5,379 bases of DNA. Origin: Deltaproteobacteria bacterium UBA3076 (GTDB lineage Bacteria > Desulfobacterota > Dissulfuribacteria > Dissulfuribacterales > UBA3076). The translations under genes were made by a program, and so were the position numbers. The notes under the pieces were generated by a model, which saw nothing but the letters and a program-made list of their open reading frames with translations, did not search any database and was not told the origin of the DNA. The first letter of the stretch is position 1; every line of letters starts with the position of its first letter. The stretch covers positions 2,451-7,829 of the forward strand of contig DFBQ01000184.1 in the NCBI GenBank assembly GCA_002367355.1, in the 5' to 3' direction. Below are positions 1 through 5,379 of the stretch, piece after piece.

Positions 1-54
1 AGGGGGCAGCGAAGCTGCATTCAATAGGGTGAAAGTTTGTAATAGTAAAACATA
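1..54. other. Left-edge non-coding segment with short GAA-loop hairpin
   Basis: No gene can be assigned here. Positions 6-18 form a perfect 5-bp stem (GCAGC / GCTGC) closed by a GAA loop. No T-run follows, so it is not a standard intrinsic terminator. One frame is open from the window edge to a TGA at 30-32 and another to a TAA at 65-67, so the last codons of an upstream gene could lie here, but the stretch is too short to recognise. The core AGCGAAGC (8-15) also occurs in the REP-like element near 4727-4734. Confidence 0.35.
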
Positions 55-101
55 CTGTAATCATTAAACTAATAGCTAACCGCTAAAGGCTAATCGCTCA
101 T
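55..101 (+). repeat. GCTAA-type heptad repeat, left copy
   Basis: Five 7-bp units of the form NGCTAAN can be read at 67-101: aactaat, agctaac, cgctaaa, ggctaat, cgctcat. The last unit has GCTCA instead of GCTAA and is followed by TTT and AG. Positions 55-100 match the reverse complement of 3046-3091 at 45 of 46 bases. The element ends about 20 bp before the proposed start of the DUF4390 gene, so it occupies that gene's upstream region. Confidence 0.9.
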
Positions 102-123
102 TTTAGTTTGAAGATAAAAAAAA

Positions 124-744
124 TTGCTAAGCTACCGAGTGATCTCGTCAAAATCCATCCTGCTTATAACTTTTCTCTTTCTATTTGTTTTGATCCTGAC
201 ACCCTGTTCTCTATTTCCAAGAATTAAGACTACTGTATCATTGGCGGAGGACCGGCCTGACCCCAAAATCTATGATTTTACAGTATCAAATTCCCGGGAT
301 AAGCTCCTGGCCTACTTTTCTCTAAAAAACGGGTGTCCCCCGTATGCGCAAATTGCATTAGAAAGCGGGATTACAGTACGCTATATCTACGAAGTAGAGC
401 TACAGGCACCCCGTTTTTTGATTAAAAAAAGCCTTTCCCGACGTTTCATATTAAGAACACTTACCTATGATAATCTCAAAGGGGAGTACAGAGTTTCATT
501 TGGTCCGGATGCCCCCAGGGTAGTGAGTATAAGGACCTTAGAAGAAGCAAGAACGCTTGCTTTTGAGATTAACGACGTCTCAATAATTTCTTTGTCCGAG
601 CTGCCCCGGGGAAAGACCTATACATTGCGGGTACGGGCGAAGATGGAAGAAGCAACGTCGTTTTTACCTTTTAAAGGCCTTTTGGACTTGTTTTCCTCGT
701 GGGGTTGCCAGACTGAATGGTATGAAATCCGGTTTAACTACTAG
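124..744 (+). CDS. DUF4390 family exported protein
   Basis: A 206-residue protein of the DUF4390 family, whose molecular role is not established. Residues 11-27 are a strongly hydrophobic stretch after a short basic N-terminus, which fits a signal peptide or membrane anchor. A signal-peptidase-I-like site (Ser-Leu-Ala then Glu-Asp) lies at residues 39-43, so the rest is probably periplasmic. Family features seen in order are the ALESG motif with its following beta-strand region, the LTYDNLKGEY motif, the RTLEEA motif, and a C-terminal LPF...WGCQTEWYEIRF segment. The start is uncertain. An in-frame TAA at 115-117 limits it to TTG 124 or GTG 139, and only a weak GAAG at 110-113 serves as ribosome site. 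Its last 23 bases overlap the kinase gene, which suggests translational coupling. In Betaproteobacteria a DUF4390 gene commonly precedes ntrYX, so a role in envelope signal input to the kinase is a reasonable but unproven inference. Confidence 0.85.
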   Translation: MLSYRVISSKSILLITFLFLFVLILTPCSLFPRIKTTVSLAEDRPDPKIYDFTVSNSRDKLLAYFSLKNGCPPYAQIALESGITVRYIYEVELQAPRFLIKKSLSRRFILRTLTYDNLKGEYRVSFGPDAPRVVSIRTLEEARTLAFEINDVSIISLSELPRGKTYTLRVRAKMEEATSFLPFKGLLDLFSSWGCQTEWYEIRFNY

Positions 745-2968
745 CGAAGCTAGAAAACGAAGAATCGAACGAATCCTCATGATGGCAGCAGGGGTTCTTA
801 TTGCCCTGCTGTCCCTGGCCGAGTACTATCTGATCTCGGGTTTTAGTTCATTATCGACAAGTAGCAATGTACTCATCTTCGCAGTAATCAACCTTAACAT
901 TCTCCTTATCCTGCTTTTAGGTTTTCTCGTAGTACGTAATCTGGTCAAACTGATATTCGAAGACAGAAAAAACCTGCTGGGAGCCAAGCTCAGGACCAAA
1001 CTCGTAATAGCCTTTGTAACTCTATCCCTTATTCCTACAATACTGCTTTTTCTGGTCTCCTTCCAGTTTCTCAGGACCAGCATCGGCTACTGGTTCAACA
1101 TAAAAGTGGAAAGGTCCCTTGATAATGCTCTGATAATAGGAAGAACATATTACGAAGGCCAGGTTACTGAGTTGCAGCACCTGTCCCAAGAGATGGAGAG
1201 ACTCCTGAGCCTGAGATGTATTGAAGAGGACAATACAATAAACAGGGTATGCGTAGAACAGTTAGTGAATCCAACACTACTATTACCTGGTGCCCAAGAT
1301 TCCGGCAGCGCAATCCACTTTAATTCCATAGAGGTAATAAATTCATCCCATAAAGAGCTTTTTGTTAAGATATGGCTACCGCTCGTGGATATCCCCCCAA
1401 GCATTCCTCCCTCTGTGCTGGATCAGGTTTTTGAAGGCAAGGACTCATTGCTGCACAGTGTTACTCTGGAAGGCGGTGAACTTATCCGGGTCTTGCGCCC
1501 TTTAAGAAATGCAGATAACAGTATTCAGGCCGTATTGGCTTTGGGCCACTTGATGCCCCAGGATATAAGTTACCTGCTCGATAATATTCGCTCGGGTTAT
1601 GAGGACTATCGCCAGTTGCGGCTGTTTCAGAACCCAATTAAGGGTTCCCTGTTAATCACCCTTTTCCTGATTACTTTCCTGATTATTTTTGTTTCCATAT
1701 GGTTTGGATTCCGGCTTGCCAAGAGCATTACAGAGCCTGTTCAGATGATTGCTGAGGCCACCCACCGTGTAGCACTGGGAGACCTGGATTTCAGCCTTGA
1801 AGCCAAAGGTAAGGATGAACTCAGCTCTCTGGTGCGGGCATTTAATATCATGACCCAGGACATTAAGGAAGCCAGACGCAGGACTGAAGAGACCTCAAGA
1901 CAGCTTCGAAAGAGCTATGGCGAACTGGAACAACGCCGTCGCTATATTGAGATTATCCTACAGAACGTAACGGCAGGAGTAATATCCATAGACAGACAGG
2001 GTTTCGTCACTCTTATGAATAAATCAGCTGCGAGTATTCTGGATATGTCCTCGGATCAGGTAATCGGGAAGCCGTATCTTCAACTCCTGACAAAGGATCA
2101 GGCCAAGGAATTTGAGGAAATCAGGCAGGAGCTCAGCCTTTCTCCAAAAGGCACGCTTCAACGTCCGATTCGCATGGAAATAAAAGAAAAGACCCTTTCT
2201 CTCCTGGCAAGCTTTACCATATTAAGAGATCAGGATGAGAGATCTCTCGGAGTAGTCATAGTCTTTGATGACCTGACAGAGCTTGAGAAGATTCAGCGTC
2301 TCGCTGCCTGGCGCGAGGTAGCCAGGCGCATTGCACACGAGGTCAAGAATCCCTTGACCCCTATACAGCTCTCAGCTCAAAGGCTGCGCAAGAAATATCT
2401 TGATAAACTGGATGACGAATCCAGGGTTGTTTTTGACAAATGTACAAATACAATCATAGGCCAGGCAAAAGAACTTAAACACCTTGTAGATGAATTTTCC
2501 AGCTTTGCCAGGATGCCGGCCCCCAGACTTCGACCTACGAGGCTGGACGACTTGGCAGATGACGTACTTGCAATTTACAAGGCTGGACATCCAAAAGTTG
2601 AATTTAAACTGGACGTACAGGAAGGGTTGCCGGATGCCTTGTTGGACTCTGACCAGGTAAAGAGGGCCCTTATCAACCTTCTGGACAACGCGGTAGCCTC
2701 CATGCCTGATGGTGGTAAAATAAACATTCAGATAACATATAATACTGACGGGAATGAAATATGTCTCAGTGTGTCCGATACAGGATCAGGCATTTCCCCT
2801 GAGGACCTTCCAAGGCTCTTTGAACCCTATTTTTCTAAAAGAAAGGGGGGCACAGGCCTTGGACTTGCTATTGTAAACTCTATTGTAGCGGACCATAATG
2901 GACGCATACTGGTGGAAGATAATATTCCCAATGGGGCTAAATTTGTATTGATTTTTTCTATTAACTGA
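722..2968 (+). CDS. ntrY: NtrY-type membrane sensor histidine kinase
   Basis: A 748-residue sensor kinase, the usual NtrY length, expected to autophosphorylate and pass phosphate to the NtrX-type regulator downstream. Hydrophobic segments lie at about 19-38, 50-71, 94-116 and 309-332. The region between the third and fourth (about 117-308) should be a periplasmic sensor domain. HAMP follows at about 330-385, then PAS at about 408-520. The HisKA H-box carries AHEVKNPLTP, with phospho-acceptor His539. In the ATPase domain I see the N-box LLDNA (Asn656), G1 DTGSG (Asp686), the F-box LFEPYF and G2 GTGLGLAIV (710-718). All catalytic motifs are intact. The start ATG lies inside the DUF4390 gene (23-bp overlap) without a good ribosome site, which fits coupling; Met20 or Met21 are weaker alternatives. 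The subfamily call rests on the four-TM-HAMP-PAS architecture and the NtrX-like partner. The real stimulus may be redox or another signal rather than nitrogen. Confidence 0.9.
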   Translation: MKSGLTTSEARKRRIERILMMAAGVLIALLSLAEYYLISGFSSLSTSSNVLIFAVINLNILLILLLGFLVVRNLVKLIFEDRKNLLGAKLRTKLVIAFVTLSLIPTILLFLVSFQFLRTSIGYWFNIKVERSLDNALIIGRTYYEGQVTELQHLSQEMERLLSLRCIEEDNTINRVCVEQLVNPTLLLPGAQDSGSAIHFNSIEVINSSHKELFVKIWLPLVDIPPSIPPSVLDQVFEGKDSLLHSVTLEGGELIRVLRPLRNADNSIQAVLALGHLMPQDISYLLDNIRSGYEDYRQLRLFQNPIKGSLLITLFLITFLIIFVSIWFGFRLAKSITEPVQMIAEATHRVALGDLDFSLEAKGKDELSSLVRAFNIMTQDIKEARRRTEETSRQLRKSYGELEQRRRYIEIILQNVTAGVISIDRQGFVTLMNKSAASILDMSSDQVIGKPYLQLLTKDQAKEFEEIRQELSLSPKGTLQRPIRMEIKEKTLSLLASFTILRDQDERSLGVVIVFDDLTELEKIQRLAAWREVARRIAHEVKNPLTPIQLSAQRLRKKYLDKLDDESRVVFDKCTNTIIGQAKELKHLVDEFSSFARMPAPRLRPTRLDDLADDVLAIYKAGHPKVEFKLDVQEGLPDALLDSDQVKRALINLLDNAVASMPDGGKINIQITYNTDGNEICLSVSDTGSGISPEDLPRLFEPYFSKRKGGTGLGLAIVNSIVADHNGRILVEDNIPNGAKFVLIFSIN

Positions 2969-2975
2969 TTCCGCG

Positions 2976-3003
2976 ATTAGCTGTTAGCCATTAGGTTTTA
3001 GCT
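2976..3003 (-). repeat. GCTAA heptad repeat, copy ending at ntrY stop
   Basis: Read on the minus strand this is agctaaa, acctaat, ggctaac, agctaat, beginning 8 bp after the ntrY stop codon. It matches the plus-strand block 3121-3148 at 26 of 28 positions, so the two form an inverted pair. The unit that should carry the GCTCA variant appears degenerate (CGCGGA) and runs into the kinase gene end. Confidence 0.85.
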
Positions 3004-3031
3004 TAACAGTCCGTTTTTATACAAAATTCTA

Positions 3032-3091
3032 TCTAATAGCTAAATTGAGCGATTAGCCTTTAGCGGTTAGCTATTAGTTTAATAATTACAG
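3032..3091 (-). repeat. GCTAA heptad repeat, middle inverted copy
   Basis: On the minus strand this block repeats the left copy near-perfectly: 3046-3091 equals the reverse complement of 55-100 except for one base (A at 3084 where G is expected). It continues past the GCTCA variant unit into TTT and AGCTA, the same phase shift seen in the plus-strand block. Positions 3032-3057 can also pair with 3143-3168 (22 of 26), so alternative hairpins are possible in this gap. Confidence 0.9.
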
Positions 3092-3120
3092 GATGTTCTG
3101 GTAATATCTTGATTTTTCAA

Positions 3121-3186
3121 AGCTAAATGCTAATGGCTAACAGCTAATAGCTCAACTTAGCTAATAGCTAACGGCTAATAGCTAAG
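3121..3186 (+). repeat. GCTAA heptad repeat, plus-strand block
   Basis: Nine heptads can be read: agctaaa, tgctaat, ggctaac, agctaat and agctcaa at 3121-3155, then a CTT insert at 3156-3158, then agctaat, agctaac, ggctaat and agctaag at 3159-3186. The GCTCA unit followed by a YTT trinucleotide is shared with the copies at 55-101 and 3032-3091. The array ends about 23 bp before the regulator start codon. Confidence 0.9.
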
Positions 3187-3209
3187 CGCACAGGTAGAAC
3201 AATTTTGCC

Positions 3210-4598
3210 ATGGTAAAGAAAAAGATACTTGTAGTAGATGACGAAGAGTCAATCCTTCAATCTGTGACGGATATCCTGGAAGACGAGGGATTTGACGTGC
3301 AGACCTCATTGGACGGAGAGACGTCCCTTAAGATCATGGGACAGGACCTTCCGGATCTTGTCCTGCTGGATATCTGGATGCCGGGCATGGACGGCCTGGA
3401 AGTATTGAAACAGATAAAGGACGACTGGCCGTTTATCCCGGCAGTAATCATGTCCGGCCACGGAACTATTGAAACGGCTGTAAAGGCCACCAGGCTGGGG
3501 GCCTATGACTTTATAGAAAAGCCTCTTTCCTATGAACATTTGCTCCTGGCGATCCAGAATGCCCTCAAATATCATGACCTTCGGGAACAAAACGTCTTTT
3601 TAAGGCAAAAAACCGGGGAAAAGCGAGAACTCATTGGTGAAAGCCCTGCCATGAAGAGGCTCAAGGAACAGATCGCTATTGTTGCCCCTACTGATGCGTG
3701 GATACTGATCCAGGGGGAAAACGGAACGGGCAAGGAACTCGTGGCCCAAACTATTCATCGTATGAGCAAACGAAACCGGAAACCACTCATAGAAGTCAAC
3801 TGCGCTGCAATACCTGAAGAGCTTATTGAGAGCGAGCTGTTCGGACATGAGAAAGGGGCCTTCACCGGTGCAACCACGATGAAAAGGGGGAAATTTGACC
3901 TTGCAAACGAAGGGACCCTGTTCCTGGATGAAATCACGGATATGAGCCTTAAGACCCAGGCAAAGATCCTGCGAATACTCCAGGAACAGAGGTTCGAGCG
4001 GGTCGGTGGGAGCAAGACCATAACGATAGACGTGCGCATTATGGCAGCCACAAACAAAGACCTCGAAAAGGAGATAAGGAAAGGGCATTTCCGGGAAGAC
4101 CTTTATTACAGGCTAAACGTGATACCTATAGAGGTCTCACCCCTCAGGGAGCGCAAAGACGACATCTTTCTTCTTGCAAAGGGCTTTCTGTGTGAATTTA
4201 CCGGGAACACCGTCCATGGTCCCAGGAAAAGGGCAAACCAGGAAGTAATTGAGGCATTTATGGCATACGACTGGCCAGGAAATGTGAGAGAGTTGCGCAA
4301 CATGATAGAAAGGCTTGTAATTCTGACCAAAGGGCCGGAGATTACAAAAGATGATCTGCCCCCATCTTTTCATCAGGGCCTCGGGGCCTCCACCGAGGCA
4401 CAGAATAGCTTCTCGATTTCCGAGCCTGCCTGGCTGAGTTGCCGGGACTTCAGGGAGGCAAAGGCCTTATTTGAACGGGAATATCTTGAAAAAAAACTTG
4501 CCGAACACCAGGGTAATATCAAAAAAACCGCCCAGGCTATTGGCATTGAAAGGAGGCACCTGCACAGGAAAATTAAGGCATTGGGTCTGAAAACATAA
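3210..4598 (+). CDS. ntrX: NtrX-type sigma-54-dependent response regulator
   Basis: A 462-residue transcription activator, the normal NtrX/NtrC size. The receiver domain (about 4-120) has the acidic pair Asp10/Asp11, phospho-acceptor Asp54 in the LLDIWMPGMDG strand-loop, Ser82 and Lys104. The AAA+ domain (about 140-375) has Walker A GENGTGKE (169-176), the sigma-54 contact loop GAFTGA (216-221), Walker B LFLDE (237-241) and the FREDLYYRLNV segment. A Fis-type helix-turn-helix (about 420-461) ends in ERRHLHRKIKALG, which resembles NtrX. Everything needed for phosphorylation, ATP hydrolysis and open-complex formation is present, so it should activate sigma-54 promoters when phosphorylated by the upstream kinase. 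The ATG at 3210 is the natural start, since the receiver domain begins four residues later. The only ribosome-site candidate is a distant AGGT (3192-3195). NtrC or another group-I activator is the alternative name; the partner gene favours NtrX. Confidence 0.9.
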   Translation: MVKKKILVVDDEESILQSVTDILEDEGFDVQTSLDGETSLKIMGQDLPDLVLLDIWMPGMDGLEVLKQIKDDWPFIPAVIMSGHGTIETAVKATRLGAYDFIEKPLSYEHLLLAIQNALKYHDLREQNVFLRQKTGEKRELIGESPAMKRLKEQIAIVAPTDAWILIQGENGTGKELVAQTIHRMSKRNRKPLIEVNCAAIPEELIESELFGHEKGAFTGATTMKRGKFDLANEGTLFLDEITDMSLKTQAKILRILQEQRFERVGGSKTITIDVRIMAATNKDLEKEIRKGHFREDLYYRLNVIPIEVSPLRERKDDIFLLAKGFLCEFTGNTVHGPRKRANQEVIEAFMAYDWPGNVRELRNMIERLVILTKGPEITKDDLPPSFHQGLGASTEAQNSFSISEPAWLSCRDFREAKALFEREYLEKKLAEHQGNIKKTAQAIGIERRHLHRKIKALGLKT

Positions 4599-4664
4599 AT
4601 GCCCTATCAAGAATTTGGTAAAGGACTCTTTTTTTTCGGCCTTGATCATCCTTTCGGCCATTTT

Positions 4665-4744
4665 GTTGGGTTTCACCCTGATTCTGCAGAAATCGTCATC
4701 TCCATAGCCTCTTGTAGATTGGGTTGAGCGAAGCAAAACCCAAC
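4665..4744. repeat. REP-like palindromic element with 9-bp inverted ends
   Basis: The 80-bp segment starts with GTTGGGTTT (4665-4673) and ends with its exact reverse complement AAACCCAAC (4736-4744). Its right part is itself a hairpin: TTGGGTT (4719-4725) pairs with AACCCAA (4737-4743) around a small GCGAAGC core (4728-4734). Palindromes of the TTGGGTT...AACCCAA kind are widespread extragenic repeats in bacteria and resemble REP or small non-autonomous elements. No transposase is visible in the window, and the class assignment is inference. Confidence 0.55.
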
Positions 4745-4890
4745 GATCTTAAGCTATTGTTGGATTTCGGGAGTCCGTCCCTTAACCCTTCCTCTTCATA
4801 TCAAATAATCAAGGGGCGAGCACAGTGGCCTCTTTCCCTTCCTTTCTGTTTAATCAAAGCCATTTCATGAAAGTAGAAGTTTTTTCTCAC

Positions 4891-4907
4891 AAAAAGTGGC
4901 ACTTTTT
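4891..4907. terminator. Possible weak terminator hairpin
   Basis: A perfect 7-bp inverted repeat (AAAAAGT / ACTTTTT) around a GGC loop, ending in a T-run on the plus strand and preceded by an A-run that serves the minus strand. It could act in both directions. The stem is AT-rich and it lies nearly 300 bp after the ntrX stop, so termination activity is uncertain. Confidence 0.3.
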
Positions 4908-4977
4908 TCATAGCCTTCCCTTTTTAAGGCAATAAGAGCAAGTTATCAGGCATTTAATCTCATAATTTCCAGATCAT

Positions 4978-4995
4978 TTAGGCACGTTTTTTGCG
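4978..4995 (+). promoter_or_regulatory. Sigma-54 (-24/-12) promoter candidate
   Basis: The sequence TTAGGCACGTTTTTTGCG has GG at 4981-4982 and GC at 4993-4994, exactly ten bases apart, as sigma-54 promoters require. The GGCACG and TTTGC blocks match the known consensus (TGGCACG-N4-TTGC) closely. It would start transcription near 5005-5007, just before the ATG of the PAS gene at 5012. Its location after a gene for a sigma-54 activator supports function. The very short leader it implies is a problem unless translation is leaderless-like or starts further in. Confidence 0.6.
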
Positions 4996-5011
4996 AGAAG
5001 CCTTAAATGCA

Positions 5012-5379
5012 ATGAAAGATGAACAAGGGCTTCGTGATAGCGAACAGCAGTTTTGTACCGTGGCTGACCACAGTTGCCACTGGGAGTGTTGGATCGCACC
5101 GGATGGGAACTATGTATATGTTTCACCCTCGTGCGAACATATTACCGGATATCCTGCCAATGAATTTCTCCAGGATGCCGTACATCTCGAAAAGATCGTC
5201 CATCCTGACGACCATGCGCGTTTTGTCAGACACGTTGAGGACGCTCTTGAGAGCAGAATCACGTCATCCATTAACTTTCGAATTATAACCCGCAGTGGTG
5301 ACAAGCATTGGATATCCCATAGCTGCCAGGCCATCTACGATGACAATGGACGTTTCAGGGGAAGACGCGCCAGTAACTG
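5012..5379 (+). CDS. PAS-domain signalling protein, 3' end outside window
   Basis: An open frame of 122 codons runs off the window edge. After a short helical lead ending in LRDSEQQF, typical of linkers before PAS domains, residues about 14-121 form a PAS fold of the PAS_3/PAC type. I see WECWIAPDGNYVYVSPS (24-40), ITGY (44-47), KIVHPDDHARF (61-71), then the PAC-like FRIITRSGDKHWISHS and DDNGRFRGRRASN. That last segment usually leads into a DIT-ERK linker and a kinase, cyclase or further PAS domain, none of which is visible. The start could be ATG 5012 or TTG 4991; a stop at 4979-4981 limits extension. TTG 4991 would overlap the sigma-54 motif, so ATG 5012 is preferred, with a weak GAGAAG at 4995-5000 upstream. 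Output domain and signal are unknown. The adjacent promoter suggests control by an activator such as the NtrX-type regulator. Confidence 0.75.
   Translation, partial: MKDEQGLRDSEQQFCTVADHSCHWECWIAPDGNYVYVSPSCEHITGYPANEFLQDAVHLEKIVHPDDHARFVRHVEDALESRITSSINFRIITRSGDKHWISHSCQAIYDDNGRFRGRRASN

Larger units (their letters stand above)
2969..3209. other. Repeat-filled gap between kinase and regulator genes
   Basis: This 241-bp stretch has no credible coding frame. Three blocks of GCTAA-type heptads fill much of it: 2976-3003 and 3032-3080 read on the minus strand, and 3121-3187 on the plus strand. Between them are short AT-rich spacers around 3009-3030 and 3092-3120. I found no well-spaced sigma-54 motif and no convincing sigma-70 promoter or T-run terminator. 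How the regulator gene is transcribed (read-through or a promoter in the gap) is therefore open. Confidence 0.8.
4599..4977. other. Non-coding stretch downstream of ntrX
   Basis: About 380 bp without a credible gene. It holds an eight-T run at 4629-4636 that lacks a good preceding stem, a REP-like element at 4665-4744 and an AT-rich hairpin at 4891-4907. It also has a weak GCCTT/AAGGC pair around 4913-4930. Otherwise I see nothing recognisable. Stops are frequent in the frame of the downstream PAS gene, with the last in-frame stop at 4979-4981, so that gene does not extend into this region. Confidence 0.7.

Noticed and set aside
2976..3186. CRISPR array
   Set aside because: The units are 7 bp, contiguous and without unique spacers, and occur in both orientations.
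3192..3209. Sigma-54 motif just before ntrX (GG ... TTTTGC)
   Set aside because: The GG and GC are separated by twelve bases instead of ten, a spacing sigma-54 does not tolerate well.
3600..4088. 162-codon minus-strand open frame inside ntrX
   Set aside because: Fully antisense to the AAA+ domain, whose plus-strand motifs are intact; the length is explained by shadow coding.
4615..4636. Intrinsic terminator after ntrX at the eight-T run
   Set aside because: I could build only a 4-bp stem (AAAG/CTTT) before the T-run, too weak to call.
4467..4736. Minus-strand open frame across the ntrX end and the REP-like element
   Set aside because: Half is antisense to the conserved regulator HTH and the rest reads through a palindromic repeat; no domain pattern and no ribosome site.
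4896..4912. Second sigma-54 motif at GTGGCACTTTTTTCAT
   Set aside because: It has a good -24-like half, but ten bases after GG the sequence is AT rather than GC, so the essential -12 element is missing.
5019..5288. Plus-strand open frame beginning ATG 5019
   Set aside because: It lies in another frame of the PAS gene; the frame from 5012 gives a clear PAS/PAC pattern and stays open to the window edge, while this one gives no recognisable protein.

Overview
This window holds a two-component regulatory locus of the NtrY/NtrX type from a Gram-negative bacterium. The gene order (small exported DUF4390 protein, then NtrY-like kinase, then NtrX-like sigma-54 activator) is known from Betaproteobacteria and from deltaproteobacterial lineages. 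Together with the moderate base composition and the repeat-filled gaps, I lean towards Desulfobacterota or a relative. That placement is an inference from style and family knowledge, not from a marker gene.

Layout: 1-123 is a short gap with a small hairpin and one copy of a GCTAA-type heptad repeat. 124-744 is a DUF4390 protein whose end overlaps 722-2968, a four-TM NtrY-type histidine kinase with HAMP, PAS, HisKA and HATPase domains. 2969-3209 is a 241-bp gap made mostly of heptad repeats in both orientations. 3210-4598 is an NtrX-type response regulator (REC, AAA+ sigma-54 interaction domain, Fis-type HTH). 4599-4990 is a non-coding stretch with a REP-like palindromic element and a small hairpin; it ends in a textbook-spaced sigma-54 promoter motif. 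5012-5379 is the start of a PAS-domain signalling protein cut by the window end.

How it works together: the kinase should sense a periplasmic, membrane or PAS-bound signal and phosphorylate Asp54 of the regulator, which would then drive sigma-54 promoters. The sigma-54 motif just downstream, in front of the PAS gene, is a natural candidate target, though the sequence alone cannot prove it.

The least ordinary content is the repeat family. One 46-bp arm at 55-100 recurs inverted at 3046-3091 with a single mismatch, so the DUF4390-ntrY pair sits between inverted copies. A second inverted pair (2976-3003 and 3121-3148) frames the gap between kinase and regulator. The copies share a higher-order design and, because of their 7-bp period, carry stop codons in all six frames. 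The enzymes themselves look ordinary and intact; I see no convincing new enzyme system here.
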